In this document: one piece after another, positions 1 to 7,754 of the stretch | Layout of the letters: each line of letters begins with the position of its first letter | Numbering within the stretch: position 1 is the stretch's first letter | Made by a program: the position numbers and the translations under genes | Notes under the pieces: generated by a model | Database searches by the model: none | Told to the model about the DNA's origin: nothing | What the model saw: the letters and a program-made list of their open reading frames with translations, nothing else | Assembly (NCBI GenBank): GCA_021839785.1 | Contig: JAKCAB010000402.1 | Coordinates: 1-8,805, forward strand | From: a bacterium | GTDB taxonomy: Bacteria; Verrucomicrobiota; Verrucomicrobiae; Limisphaerales; J093 | DNA length: 8,805 nucleotides | Direction: 5' to 3'

Positions 1-2
1 AG

Positions 3-629
3 TTTAACCTCAAAAGCTCCGGCTTCGACGTTTTGACGGCCGCGGACGGCGAGACGGCCCTGGCGCTCGCCCGCACCCAGGTTCCCGACTTGTTGCTGCT
101 GGACTTGATGCTGCCGGAGGTGGACGGGCTGGAGGTATGCAAGATTCTGCGCCGCGATTCGGCGACCTCGAGCATCCCGATCGTCATGCTCACCGCCAAG
201 GCGGCGGAAGTCGATCGCGTGCTCGGGCTCGAACTGGGCGCGGACGATTACGTGACCAAGCCGTTCAGTCCGCGCGAACTGGTTTTGCGGGTGAAGAATC
301 TTCTTCGTCGCCGCAGCGCCCCGGACGAAAAGGTGGAGCGCGTGCAGTTGGGCGAGTTGCTGATCGACCTGCCACGGCACCTGGTCAGCGTGCAAGGCGA
401 GGCGGTGGACCTTACCGCCACGGAATTCAAGCTGCTCAGCGTCCTGGCCCAACGGCGGGGCCGGGTGCAGTCGCGCGAACGCCTGTTGCGCGACGTGTGG
501 AACTACGAAAACACCATCGACACACGCACGGTGGACACGCACATGCGCCGCCTGCGGGAAAAGCTGGGCAGGGCGGCCCGGTTCCTCGACACCGTGCGCG
601 GCGTGGGCTACCGCTTCGTCGAAGCTTGA
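3..629 (+). CDS. phoB: PhoB-like OmpR-family response regulator, 5' end cut off
   Basis: Two-component transcription factor: it is phosphorylated by its partner kinase and then binds DNA through a winged helix. The reading frame is open from base 3, so the start lies outside the window; 208 residues are visible. About 20 N-terminal residues, including the acidic pair of the receiver, are missing. Seen: the phospho-acceptor Asp in LLLLDLMLP (visible residue 34), the switch Thr in MLTAK (64), the conserved Lys in TKPF (86), then a trans_reg_C winged helix from about 115 to 205 with LTATEFKLL, the recognition-helix region TVDTHMRRLREKLG and the ending VRGVGYRF. Known: this architecture is OmpR/PhoB. 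Inferred: PhoB, because a PhoR-type kinase follows in the same direction. A different OmpR-class specificity cannot be excluded, since no pst or phoU genes are visible. A TTG at base 33 is internal, because the receiver fold begins further upstream. Confidence 0.9.
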   Translation, partial: FNLKSSGFDVLTAADGETALALARTQVPDLLLLDLMLPEVDGLEVCKILRRDSATSSIPIVMLTAKAAEVDRVLGLELGADDYVTKPFSPRELVLRVKNLLRRRSAPDEKVERVQLGELLIDLPRHLVSVQGEAVDLTATEFKLLSVLAQRRGRVQSRERLLRDVWNYENTIDTRTVDTHMRRLREKLGRAARFLDTVRGVGYRFVEA

Positions 630-722
630 GCCGCCCGCATCCCGCGATGATGGTTGACAAGAGGCGTCCCGCCGGGGGACTCGCCCATACGCAGCGCGCC
701 AAATGACCGCGCCCGCACCGCG

Positions 723-1904
723 ATGTGGCCCATCCTGACAATTCTTGGCTTCCTCGGCACGGCTTGCGGCTTCTGGTTTTGGTGGCGCGCGCGCCAAGCC
801 AGCAAGCGCCTGGAGCAACGGCTGGAACAGGCGCGGGCCGCGCAGCGCACGTTGGAGGAAGACCGCGAGCGGGCCACCACCAGCGCCGAAGCCCAGCGCG
901 CCGCGCTGCTCAACAGCATGGGCGAAGGAGTCCTGTTGCTCGACGAGGACGGGCGCATTCAACTCGTCAACCGGGCGTTCGAATCGCTGTTCCACCTCAA
1001 GGGCGACGTTCGCGGCCACAGCGTCCTGGAGGCCTTGCGTTCGCATGAGTTGGATGAACTGGTCCAGCGCACGCGGGCGTCGGGTCAGGTCTTCGGCGCG
1101 GAAATGGAATTGCCAGGCCTGGAGCCGCGCTCGCTCCAGGTCAACGCCGCGAGCATCTCGAACGGCCGCACGCACGGCATGATCCTGGTGTTTCACGACC
1201 TGACCCGGCTGAAGCAGCTCGAGAACGTGCGCAAAGAATTCGTCGCCAATGTCAGCCACGAATTGCGCACGCCGCTCTCGCTCATCAAGGGGTACGTCGA
1301 AACCTTGCTCGACGGCGCGAAGGACGACGCGGCACTGGCCGTGCGGTTTCTCCAAACCATCGCCAAACACACCGACCGCCTGACTTACCTGATCGAAGAT
1401 TTGCTGACGATTTCGCGGCTCGAGTCCGGCCCGGCCGTGCTCAGCCTGCTCCCGACCGCCGTCCGCGAGCTCGCCAGCCGGACGGTGGACGACCTGGCCT
1501 CGCGCGCGGCCTCGCGGAAGATGACGCTGGCCAACGAGGTGCCGGCCGAGTTGACGGCTCGCGCCGACGCCAACCGCGTGCAGCAGGTGCTGTTCAACCT
1601 GGTGGACAACGCCATCAAGTACGGCCGCCCGGAAGGCCGCGTGGTCATCGGCGGGCGCGCAGCCGGCGAGGAATTCGTCGAGTTGTGGGTCCGCGACGAC
1701 GGCCCCGGGATTCCTGCCGACGCGCTGGGCCGGATCTTCGAGCGCTTTTACCGCGTGGACAAAAATCGCTCCCGCGAACAAGGCGGCACCGGGCTCGGTC
1801 TCGCCATCGTGAAGCACATCGTCCAAAGCCACGGCGGCGAGGTCCGCGTGGAAAGCGAGCCCGGCAAGGGCGCCACCTTTTACTTCAAACTGCCGCGCGG
1901 CTGA
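723..1904 (+). CDS. phoR: PhoR-like sensor histidine kinase (TM, PAS, HisKA, HATPase_c)
   Basis: Autophosphorylating sensor kinase, partner of the regulator just upstream. With the ATG at 723 the protein has 393 residues: one hydrophobic membrane segment at about 2-21 (PILTILGFLGTACGFWFWW), a charged coiled-coil-like stretch at 22-60, a PAS-like domain at about 62-160 (MGEGVLLLDEDGRI), HisKA with phospho-His 179 in NVSHELRTPLSLIKG, and a HATPase_c domain with N box (FNLVDNAIKYG, 291-301), G1 (DDGPGI), F box (FERFYR) and G2 (GGTGLGLAIV). No sizeable periplasmic sensor domain is present, as in PhoR proteins. An in-frame TTG at 654 would add 23 residues rich in Arg and Pro with no membrane character; the ATG directly before the membrane helix is preferred. 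No clear Shine-Dalgarno sequence precedes either start. The gap after the regulator is 93 nt. Assignment as PhoR rather than another PAS-HisKA kinase rests on architecture and neighbour. Confidence 0.88.
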   Translation: MWPILTILGFLGTACGFWFWWRARQASKRLEQRLEQARAAQRTLEEDRERATTSAEAQRAALLNSMGEGVLLLDEDGRIQLVNRAFESLFHLKGDVRGHSVLEALRSHELDELVQRTRASGQVFGAEMELPGLEPRSLQVNAASISNGRTHGMILVFHDLTRLKQLENVRKEFVANVSHELRTPLSLIKGYVETLLDGAKDDAALAVRFLQTIAKHTDRLTYLIEDLLTISRLESGPAVLSLLPTAVRELASRTVDDLASRAASRKMTLANEVPAELTARADANRVQQVLFNLVDNAIKYGRPEGRVVIGGRAAGEEFVELWVRDDGPGIPADALGRIFERFYRVDKNRSREQGGTGLGLAIVKHIVQSHGGEVRVESEPGKGATFYFKLPRG

Positions 1905-1925
1905 CTTCAGGTTTCCGATTCGGCA

Positions 1926-1954
1926 TTGCCGGGCAAGCGCGGTCTCCTTATACC
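1926..1954 (+). promoter_or_regulatory. Candidate sigma70-type promoter for a leaderless fhs transcript
   Basis: A -35-like TTGCCG (1926-1931) and a -10-like TATACC (1949-1954) are separated by exactly 17 bp; each matches the consensus at 4 of 6 positions. The usual distance from the -10 box puts the first transcribed base at 1961, the A of the fhs ATG. No Shine-Dalgarno sequence lies in the 20 nt before that ATG, which agrees with leaderless translation. Only pattern matching supports this. Confidence 0.4.
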
Positions 1955-1960
1955 TTGCCG

Positions 1961-3601
1961 ATGCCAGCAACGAACGGAACCGTTCCCGCGCCTCCCCCGC
2001 GCCGCATCGTCGAAGTGGCGCGCGAGCTCGGTCTCGACACCGAGGCAATCCTCCTCCACGGCCATTACATCGCGAAGATTCCGATCGAGGAATTGACCGC
2101 GCGGGCCAACCAACCGGACGGCCGGCTCATCCTGGTCAGCGCCATGACTCCGACTCCGCAGGGTGAAGGCAAGACCACCGCCACGATCGGCCTCGCGGAC
2201 GCGCTGCGCCGGCTGGGACACCGGACGATGTTTTGCCTGCGCGAACCCTCGCTCGGCCCGTACTTCGGCGTGAAGGGGGGCGGCACCGGCGGTGGCCGCG
2301 CCCAGGTCGTTCCCGCCGAGGCCATCAATCTCCACTTCGTCGGCGACATGTACTCGGTGGAAAAGGCCAACAACCTCCTGTGCGCGATGGTGGACAACCA
2401 CCTCCAGCACGGCAACGAACTGGGCCTCGACCCGCGGCGCATCAGCTTCCGGCGCGTGATCGACCTGAACGAGCGCTCGCTCCGCGACATCATCGTCGGT
2501 CTCGGCGGCCCGAAGCACGGCGTGCCCCGGCGAGACGGCTTCAACATCACGCCCGCCTCCGAGGTGATGGCCGTGCTCTGCCTGGCGCGGGACTTCACCG
2601 ACCTGGGCGAGCGCCTGGCGCGGATGATCGTCGGGTACAATTACCGCGGCGAGCCGATCGGCGCGGAAGCCATGCAAGCCGTCGGCGCCATGCAGGTGCT
2701 GTTGCGCGACGCGATTCATCCGAACCTGGTCCAATCGCTCGAAGGCACGCCCGCGTTTGTGCATGGCGGTCCTTTCGCGAACATCGCCCAAGGCACGAAC
2801 ACGGCCCTCGCCACCCGCCTGGCCTTGAAGCTGGCGGATTACGTCGTCACCGAAGCCGGGTTCGCCACCGACCTGGGTGCGGAAAAGTTCATCCACATCA
2901 AGTGCCGCGCCGCCGGGTTGAAGCCCGCCGCCGCCGTCATCGTCGCCACGGCGAAGGCCATCGCCTGGCACGGCGGTTTCACCGAGAGCGGCGGACTGGG
3001 AAACCTTGCGAAGCACATCGAAAACATCCGGCTCTTCGGCCTCGAACCGGTGGTTTGCCTCAGCCACTTCCCCACCGACCAACCCGGCGACATCGCGCGC
3101 ATCGTGAAGTTCTGCGAAAAGCAAGGCGTGGAGGCGGTGCGCTCGGAGCATTTCGACAAAGGCGGCGCGGGCGCCACGGCCCTCGCGGAAGCGGTGTTGC
3201 GCGCCGTGGCCCGGAACGGCCGGAAATCGCTGCGTTTCCTTTACCCGCTGGACGCGCCGCTCGAAAAGAAACTGACGACGCTGGCCCAGAAAGTTTATGG
3301 CGCGGACGGCGTAGCTTTCGACCGCAGCGCGCAAAGCCAGCTTGAACAACTCACGCGCCAAGGCTTCGCAAATCTGCCGGTCTGCGTGGCCAAGACCGCG
3401 ATGTCGCTCTCGGACGATCCCGAGCGGCGGGGGCGGCCGCGGCGGTTCCGCGTCACGGTCAACGAGCTTCGCCTCTCGGCGGGCGCGGGCTTCGTGGTCG
3501 CCATCTGCGGCAACATCGTGACCATGCCGGGCCTGCCGAAAGTGCCCGCCGCGGCGCGGATCAAGATTTTGCCCGACGGCCGGGCCACCGGCCTGAGCTG
3601 A
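1961..3601 (+). CDS. fhs: Formate-tetrahydrofolate ligase (10-formyl-THF synthetase)
   Basis: Cytoplasmic enzyme that makes 10-formyl-THF from formate, tetrahydrofolate and ATP, the entry of formate into one-carbon metabolism. The 546-residue product carries family signatures along its whole length: the ATP-binding loop TPTPQGEGKTT (63-73), LREPSLGPYFGVKGG (93-107), AQVVPAEAINLHFVGD (114-129), NNLLCAMVDNH (137-147), PAFVHGGPFANIAQG (264-278), DYVVTEAGFATDLGAEKF (293-310) and a C-terminal TMPGLPKVPAA. Typical members have about 555-560 residues. The small shortfall appears to lie just after WHGG (336-339), where the usual linker before NL-x-KHIENI is shorter. The ATG at 1961 gives a family-typical N-terminus; the frame is open upstream, but that stretch overlaps phoR and has no matching motifs. 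It lies 56 nt after phoR and may have its own promoter. It converges with sdhB, with 7 nt between the stops. Confidence 0.95.
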   Translation: MPATNGTVPAPPPRRIVEVARELGLDTEAILLHGHYIAKIPIEELTARANQPDGRLILVSAMTPTPQGEGKTTATIGLADALRRLGHRTMFCLREPSLGPYFGVKGGGTGGGRAQVVPAEAINLHFVGDMYSVEKANNLLCAMVDNHLQHGNELGLDPRRISFRRVIDLNERSLRDIIVGLGGPKHGVPRRDGFNITPASEVMAVLCLARDFTDLGERLARMIVGYNYRGEPIGAEAMQAVGAMQVLLRDAIHPNLVQSLEGTPAFVHGGPFANIAQGTNTALATRLALKLADYVVTEAGFATDLGAEKFIHIKCRAAGLKPAAAVIVATAKAIAWHGGFTESGGLGNLAKHIENIRLFGLEPVVCLSHFPTDQPGDIARIVKFCEKQGVEAVRSEHFDKGGAGATALAEAVLRAVARNGRKSLRFLYPLDAPLEKKLTTLAQKVYGADGVAFDRSAQSQLEQLTRQGFANLPVCVAKTAMSLSDDPERRGRPRRFRVTVNELRLSAGAGFVVAICGNIVTMPGLPKVPAAARIKILPDGRATGLS

Positions 3602-3613
3602 GGCGGCGTCAGC
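3578..3613. terminator. Two small hairpins at the fhs/sdhB convergent junction
   Basis: Two inverted repeats sit side by side. The first is GGCCGG-GCCA-CCGGCC (3578-3593), at the end of fhs. The second is GCTGA-GGCGGCG-TCAGC (3597-3613); its arms contain the stop codons of both convergent genes and its loop is exactly the 7-nt intergenic gap. Neither hairpin is followed by a T-run on either strand, so they are not classical intrinsic terminators. They may limit read-through or be chance in GC-rich DNA. Confidence 0.3.
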
Positions 3614-4352
3614 CTTTGAGCAAGGCCACCGCGTAATCGCGGTTCATGCGGGCGATGAAATCGAGGCTGATGTTCTTCGGACAGACCGCTGCGCACGAAC
3701 CCGTCACGGTGCAGGCGCCGAAACCTTCCTTGTCCATCTGCTCGACCATGGCCAGCACGCGCCGCTGACGCTCGGGCTGGCCTTGAGGCAGCAGGCTGAA
3801 TTGGGAGACCTTCGCCGAGACGAACAGCATCGCGCTGGCGTTTTTGCAGGCGGCCACACAGGCGCCGCAGCCGATGCACGCGGCGGCGTCCATCGCGCGG
3901 TCGGCGTTCAGTTTCGGCACCGGCACGGCGTTGGCGTCGGGCGCGCTGCCGGTGCGGACGCTGATGAAACCGCCGGCCAGCATGATGCGGTCAAACGCCT
4001 TCCGGCTGACGATCAGGTCTTTGACGACGGGGAAAGGCTTCGCGCGGAACGGCTCCACCAGGATTTCGTCGCCGTTACGGAAGCTGCGCATGTACGTCTG
4101 GCAAGTGGCGACGCCGCGATTCGGACCGTGCGGCTTGCCGTTGATGACCAGCGAGCACGTGCCGCAGATGCCTTCGCGGCAATCGTGGTCGAAGGCGATC
4201 GGTTCCTCCCCCCGCGTGGTCAACTCCTCGTTGACCACGTCGAGCATCTCGAGGAAGGACATGTGCGGATTGAGCTCCGGCGTCTCGTAGCTGACGAACT
4301 GGCCGAGAGCCTGCGCGTTTTTCTGGCGCCAGACTTTGAGTCGAACCTTCAT
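3609..4352 (-). CDS. sdhB: Succinate dehydrogenase/fumarate reductase iron-sulfur subunit
   Basis: Electron-transfer subunit of complex II, carrying electrons between the flavin of SdhA and the quinone/heme region of the membrane subunit. Of 247 residues, the N-terminal half is a plant-ferredoxin-type [2Fe-2S] domain with Cys 58, 63, 66 and 84 (CREGICGTC...C). The C-terminal half has the bacterial-ferredoxin pattern [11 protein letters not shown] (159-169) and [16 protein letters not shown] (214-229), supplying the [4Fe-4S] cluster (159, 162, 165, 224) and the [3Fe-4S] cluster (169, 214, 220). All ligand cysteines are present, so the gene looks functional. It is the last gene of the operon. 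Its ATG overlaps the TGA of the preceding ORF6N gene (ATGA), and a weak AAAGG stands 10 nt upstream, inside that gene. Direction of catalysis (succinate oxidation or fumarate reduction) cannot be told from sequence. Confidence 0.96.
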   Translation of the reverse strand: MKVRLKVWRQKNAQALGQFVSYETPELNPHMSFLEMLDVVNEELTTRGEEPIAFDHDCREGICGTCSLVINGKPHGPNRGVATCQTYMRSFRNGDEILVEPFRAKPFPVVKDLIVSRKAFDRIMLAGGFISVRTGSAPDANAVPVPKLNADRAMDAAACIGCGACVAACKNASAMLFVSAKVSQFSLLPQGQPERQRRVLAMVEQMDKEGFGACTVTGSCAAVCPKNISLDFIARMNRDYAVALLKG

Positions 4353-5038
4353 GATGAAATCGCCTTTCTGGATTTGGGCTTGGCCGGGGACTCGCGGCGG
4401 AGGGTGTGGAAGCCGATTTCGCCGCGGGGCCGGGGCTTGGAATCCGCCATCAATTCGCGGATGGCATCGAACACGACTTTGAACTGCGCGTCATATTTGC
4501 GTTCGAGAATCTCCAGCTTGCGCGCCAACTCGGCGTGCGAAGCCAACATGCGCCGCAGCGCGACAAACGTGCGCATGATGGCGATGTTGACCTGGATGGC
4601 CCGGGGGCTGCGCAACACGCTGGAAAGCATCGCCACCCCCTGTTCGGTGAAGGCGTAAGGGCGGTAGGCCAATCCCCGGTGCTTCCTCGAATCGGTCACA
4701 AATTGTGACGAGTCAGAGTGTGCGCGGGTCGATTCCGGCAAGGAAGCCGCCGAACTCGTCACAGATTGTGATGAGTTCCGGCCTGAGGCGGCCGCAATCG
4801 ACGGTCGCATCACCAACGCCGTCTCCTCCTCGGAGAGCTGGAACGTGAAGTCTTCGGGGAAGCGTTCGCGGTTCCTTTTCACGGCCTGGTTCAAGGCGCG
4901 AGCTTCAACCCCGTAAAGCTCGGCCAACTGGAAATCCAGCAGCACCTTTTGCCCGCGGATCAGGAGAATCCTGTCCTCGATGCGTTCTGCGGAGTTGAGG
5001 TTCTGGTTCCTCACGGTGTGCTGGCCACGGCTTTCCAC
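4349..5038 (-). CDS. ORF6N-domain (KilA-N-related) DNA-binding protein inside the sdh operon
   Basis: Predicted DNA-binding protein of the ORF6N family; members occur in phages and as scattered chromosomal genes, with functions mostly unknown. In the 229-residue product, the ORF6N core starts near residue 19 ([20 protein letters not shown]) and continues through [17 protein letters not shown] and [14 protein letters not shown]. After a Ser-rich linker comes the hallmark [20 protein letters not shown], then [16 protein letters not shown] and a coiled-coil-like [16 protein letters not shown]. The tail is basic. The linker (about 80-125) holds two related peptides, SSQSVTSS and SSQFVTDS; the family usually has one. 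The start is uncertain: GTG 5038 (used here) or GTG 5014, both before the core and without a good Shine-Dalgarno sequence. It sits 15 nt after sdhA and overlaps sdhB by 4 nt, so it should be co-transcribed with the respiratory genes. A role in sdh regulation is conceivable but unsupported. Confidence 0.85.
   Translation of the reverse strand: MESRGQHTVRNQNLNSAERIEDRILLIRGQKVLLDFQLAELYGVEARALNQAVKRNRERFPEDFTFQLSEEETALVMRPSIAAASGRNSSQSVTSSAASLPESTRAHSDSSQFVTDSRKHRGLAYRPYAFTEQGVAMLSSVLRSPRAIQVNIAIMRTFVALRRMLASHAELARKLEILERKYDAQFKVVFDAIRELMADSKPRPRGEIGFHTLRRESPAKPKSRKAISS
4363..4369 (-). promoter_or_regulatory. Weak ribosome binding site for sdhB
   Basis: Read on the minus strand, AGAAAGG ends 10 nt before the sdhB ATG. 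It lies within the last codons of the ORF6N gene, so sdhB translation probably depends both on this site and on ribosomes finishing the upstream gene at the ATGA overlap. The match to the anti-Shine-Dalgarno sequence is only AAAGG and the spacing is long. Confidence 0.35.
4696..4708. repeat. Palindrome TCACA-AAT-TGTGA, copy 1 (within the ORF6N gene)
   Basis: Perfect 5-bp arms around a 3-bp centre, extended by one more pair to GTCACAAATTGTGAC (4695-4709). On the minus strand it encodes the S-Q-F-V-T part of the protein, a position that is conserved in the family. A second copy starts 63 bp (21 codons) further along. Confidence 0.7.
4752..4778. repeat. 27-bp imperfect palindrome around TCACA-GAT-TGTGA, copy 2 (within the ORF6N gene)
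   Basis: The arms GAACTC-g-TCACA and TGTGA-t-GAGTTC surround GAT: 11 of 12 arm positions pair, with one mismatch (4758/4772). It encodes N-S-S-Q-S-V-T-S-S on the minus strand. The spacing of exactly 21 codons from copy 1 and the similar flanks (both coding for S-S-Q-x-V-T-x-S) suggest an internal duplication. Confidence 0.7.
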
Positions 5039-5053
5039 GACGGGTCCGGGAAC

Positions 5054-6976
5054 TCACTTGTAGCTCCGCGTCACCATCTTGACCTCTTCGTAAACCAGCG
5101 GCTCTACGTTCCGTAACGGCGCCTTGTCCGGTCCTTGGTATTCCCAGGCGGCGACGTGGGCGAAGCGCTCGTCGTCGCGCTTCGCTTCGCCGTCCGGGTA
5201 TTGGTGCTCTTCGCGGAAATGGCCGCCGCACGATTCACGGCGCTCGAGCGCGTCAAGGCACAGCAACTCGGCGAGTTCGAGATAATCAGCGACGCGCCCC
5301 GCCTTTTCGAGCGACTGGTTCAGGTCATTCTCGGTGCCGGGGACGGTGGCGTTCTGCCAGTACTCTTCGCGCAGAGCCGGGATCAACTCGAGAGCCTTCT
5401 TCAACCCCGATTCCGTCCGGGCCATGCCGCAGTATTCCCACAAGATTTTGCCCAGTTCCTTGTGGAATGACTGGACCGTCCGCTTGCCCTTGATGCCGAG
5501 CAGGCGCTTTGTGAGGCCCCGGACATTGGCCTCCGACTCCTGGAACGCCGCATGGTCGGTCTTCGGCCGCTCGCCTGGTTTCAAGGTTGCGAGGTAGGTC
5601 GCAATCGTGGCGGGAATCACGAAATAACCGTCGCCGAGGCCCTGCATGAGCGCGCTGGCGCCGAGACGGTTCGCGCCGTGATCGGAGAAATTCGCCTCCC
5701 CGAGCACGAACAGGCCGGGAATGTTGGACATCAGGTTGTAGTCCACCCACAGGCCGCCCATCGTGTAATGCACGGCGGGGAAAATCCGCATCGGCACCTG
5801 GTAGGCGTTCTCGTTGGTGATTTCGTGGTAGATGTCGAACAAGTTACCGTAACGCTCGCGCACCTTGTCCTCACCCAGGCGTTTGATGGCATCGGCAAAG
5901 TCCAGGTAAACGCCCAAGCCCGACTCGCCCACGCCGCGGCCCTCGTCGCAAACCTGCTTGGCGGCCCGGCTCGAAATGTCGCGCGGCGCCAGGTTGCCGA
6001 AGCTCGGATACTTGCGCTCCAGGTAATAGTCGCGGTCTTCCTCCGGAACCTCCGACGGTTTTTTCCGGCAGTCTTCCTTCTTCTTCGGCACCCAGATCCG
6101 ACCGTCATTGCGCAGCGACTCGCTCATCAGGGTCAGCTTCGATTGGTAATCGCCGCTGACCGGGATGCAGGTCGGGTGAATCTGCGTGTAGCACAGATTG
6201 GCGAAGCAGGCGCCGCGCTTATAAGCGCGCCAGATCGCGGTGGCATTCGAGTTGCGCGCGTAAGTCGCGAGGTTGAAAACGTTGCCGTAGCCGCCGGTGG
6301 CCAACACCACGGCATCGGCGCTGTGCCGGGTGATTTCGCCGGTAATCAGGTTCCGGACGATGACGCCCTTGGCGTGGCCGTCCACGACCACCAAGTCGAG
6401 CATCTCCGAGTGCGTGAAAGACCGGACCGACCCCGCCGCGATTTCTTTGCACAGGGCCGAGTACGCCCCAAGCAGCAATTGCTGGCCGGTCTGGCCGCGG
6501 GCGTAAAACGTGCGGCTAACCTGGGCCCCGCCGAACGAGCGGTTGTCCAGCAAGCCGCCGTATTCGCGCGCAAACGGCACGCCTTGCGCCGCGCATTGGT
6601 CGATGATGTTCACGCTCACTTCGGCCAACCGATGCACGTTCGCCTCGCGCGAGCGGAAATCGCCACCCTTGATCGTGTCGTAAAACAGCCGGTAAACGCT
6701 GTCCCCGTCGTTTTGGTAATTCTTGGCGGCGTTGATCCCGCCTTGGGCGGCAATCGAGTGGGCCCGCCGCGGGGTGTCGTGATAGACGAAGTTGGTGACC
6801 TTGTAGCCCAATTCGCCCAGCGTGGCCGCGGCCGAGGCCCCCGCCAACCCCGCGCCGACCACGATCACCTCGTACTTCCGCTTGTTTGCGGGATTGACGA
6901 GCTTCGATTCAAACTTGTGCCGGGTCCACTTTTGGGCCAGCGGACCGGAAGGGATTTTGGATTCCAGCTTGGCCAT
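5054..6976 (-). CDS. sdhA: Succinate dehydrogenase/fumarate reductase flavoprotein subunit
   Basis: Catalytic subunit of complex II: interconverts succinate and fumarate on an FAD covalently bound to His. The 640-residue protein has the dinucleotide-binding motif VVGAGLAG (39-46), the FAD-linking His 73 in [13 protein letters not shown], substrate-site residues in QIHPTC (His 267), the catalytic-type Arg 332 in [14 protein letters not shown] (His 403) and [10 protein letters not shown] (Arg 437), and a C-terminal helical domain ending in VTRSYK. Length and motif spelling (about 640 residues, PRDISSRA) match the long subunits found with b558-type cytochromes in Bacteroidota, Verrucomicrobiota and similar groups, not the shorter E. 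coli type. The ATG at 6976 begins 1 nt after the sdhC stop, so the two are translationally linked. sdhB would normally follow directly; here the ORF6N gene comes first. Confidence 0.97.
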   Translation of the reverse strand: MAKLESKIPSGPLAQKWTRHKFESKLVNPANKRKYEVIVVGAGLAGASAAATLGELGYKVTNFVYHDTPRRAHSIAAQGGINAAKNYQNDGDSVYRLFYDTIKGGDFRSREANVHRLAEVSVNIIDQCAAQGVPFAREYGGLLDNRSFGGAQVSRTFYARGQTGQQLLLGAYSALCKEIAAGSVRSFTHSEMLDLVVVDGHAKGVIVRNLITGEITRHSADAVVLATGGYGNVFNLATYARNSNATAIWRAYKRGACFANLCYTQIHPTCIPVSGDYQSKLTLMSESLRNDGRIWVPKKKEDCRKKPSEVPEEDRDYYLERKYPSFGNLAPRDISSRAAKQVCDEGRGVGESGLGVYLDFADAIKRLGEDKVRERYGNLFDIYHEITNENAYQVPMRIFPAVHYTMGGLWVDYNLMSNIPGLFVLGEANFSDHGANRLGASALMQGLGDGYFVIPATIATYLATLKPGERPKTDHAAFQESEANVRGLTKRLLGIKGKRTVQSFHKELGKILWEYCGMARTESGLKKALELIPALREEYWQNATVPGTENDLNQSLEKAGRVADYLELAELLCLDALERRESCGGHFREEHQYPDGEAKRDDERFAHVAAWEYQGPDKAPLRNVEPLVYEEVKMVTRSYK

Positions 6977-6977
6977 A

Positions 6978-7754
6978 TTACTTGCCCGTGTCCTTTCCGT
7001 CAGTCGCCGCGGCGACCGCCTTTGCGTTTTGCGCGGCCACGGCGGCGAGATAAGTCTTGCCGTGGCCGAGCAGCAGAACCGAGGTTGGCAGACTCGCGTA
7101 CCCGACGAAGAGCAACACTGCGATCGCCTTGGCCGCCTTCGTGACGAGCGGCGTGTAGGTCGGGTTCCGCAAGCCCAGCGACTGAAACATGGCGCCGATG
7201 CCGTGGCTGAGGTGCCAGCACAACAGGCCGACGCCGATCAAATAGAACAACGTCACGTACCAGACACTGAAACCGGCCACCATCATGGCGTACACATCGG
7301 GGTGGCCGCTGCCCGGCTCCTTCAACTGATGAAAAGGCACCGCCGAACCGTTGATGGCTTCCACCTTCAGTGTGTAATGCAGCAGGTGAAAAACGACGAA
7401 CGACGCCACCACCAGCCCGCTGAACACCATGGTGCGCGACGCCAGCGTCGAACCGAAAGCGGTCGCCGGGCTCGCGTAAGCCACCGGGCGGGCCGCGCGG
7501 TTCTCCGCCCACAGTTGAAACGCGGTGAAGATATGGAGGATCACCAGGCCCAGCAGGATCAGCCGCACCGGCCAGAGCAACTCGAGGTTGCTTTGAAGGA
7601 AGTGGGCGTAGCGGTTGATGGCCTCGGGCGGCAGGAAGAACTGGAGGTTGCCGATCAAATGGCCGACCACGAACAACACCAGCACCACGCCGCTGCCGGC
7701 CATGAGGTACTTCTTGCCAAGGGTGGACCTGAAGAGGCGGGGGAGGGCTTTCAT
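6978..7754 (-). CDS. sdhC: Succinate dehydrogenase cytochrome b558 subunit (five-helix type)
   Basis: Membrane anchor of complex II that holds heme and exchanges electrons with quinone. The 258-residue protein has five hydrophobic helices, at about 17-40, 62-84, 107-129, 157-186 and 207-229. Histidines suited to bind two hemes occur in the first four: His 32 (GHLIGN), His 74 ([10 protein letters not shown]), His 123/126 (FHLLHYTL) and His 181/184 ([15 protein letters not shown]). The last is a strong signature of the b558 SdhC family, in which one fused subunit replaces SdhC plus SdhD; accordingly no sdhD is present. The tail (about 236-258) is Ala/Lys-rich and polar. It is the first gene of the operon; the ATG is preceded at 8 nt by only a weak AGG. 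Which His residues bind which heme is inferred from family comparison. Confidence 0.94.
   Translation of the reverse strand: MKALPRLFRSTLGKKYLMAGSGVVLVLFVVGHLIGNLQFFLPPEAINRYAHFLQSNLELLWPVRLILLGLVILHIFTAFQLWAENRAARPVAYASPATAFGSTLASRTMVFSGLVVASFVVFHLLHYTLKVEAINGSAVPFHQLKEPGSGHPDVYAMMVAGFSVWYVTLFYLIGVGLLCWHLSHGIGAMFQSLGLRNPTYTPLVTKAAKAIAVLLFVGYASLPTSVLLLGHGKTYLAAVAAQNAKAVAAATDGKDTGK

Noticed and set aside
654..659. Perfect TTGACA as a -35 box for the kinase gene
   Set aside because: No -10-like hexamer lies at 16-18 bp; the sequence there is GC-rich. Probably chance.
1907..3361. Long open frame (484 codons) antisense to fhs
   Set aside because: It mirrors the codons of a confidently identified fhs gene. 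Such long antisense frames are usual in GC-rich DNA, and the product is Arg/His/Val-rich without any motif I recognise.
4696..4771. CRP/FNR-type operator
   Set aside because: CRP sites read TGTGA-N6-TCACA; here the half-sites are in reverse order with N3, and they sit inside a gene far from any promoter.
5552..7144. Long open frame (530 codons) antisense to sdhA and the end of sdhC
   Set aside because: It lies fully over sdhA and sdhC coding sequence, whose motifs are unambiguous; the translated product shows no domain signature.
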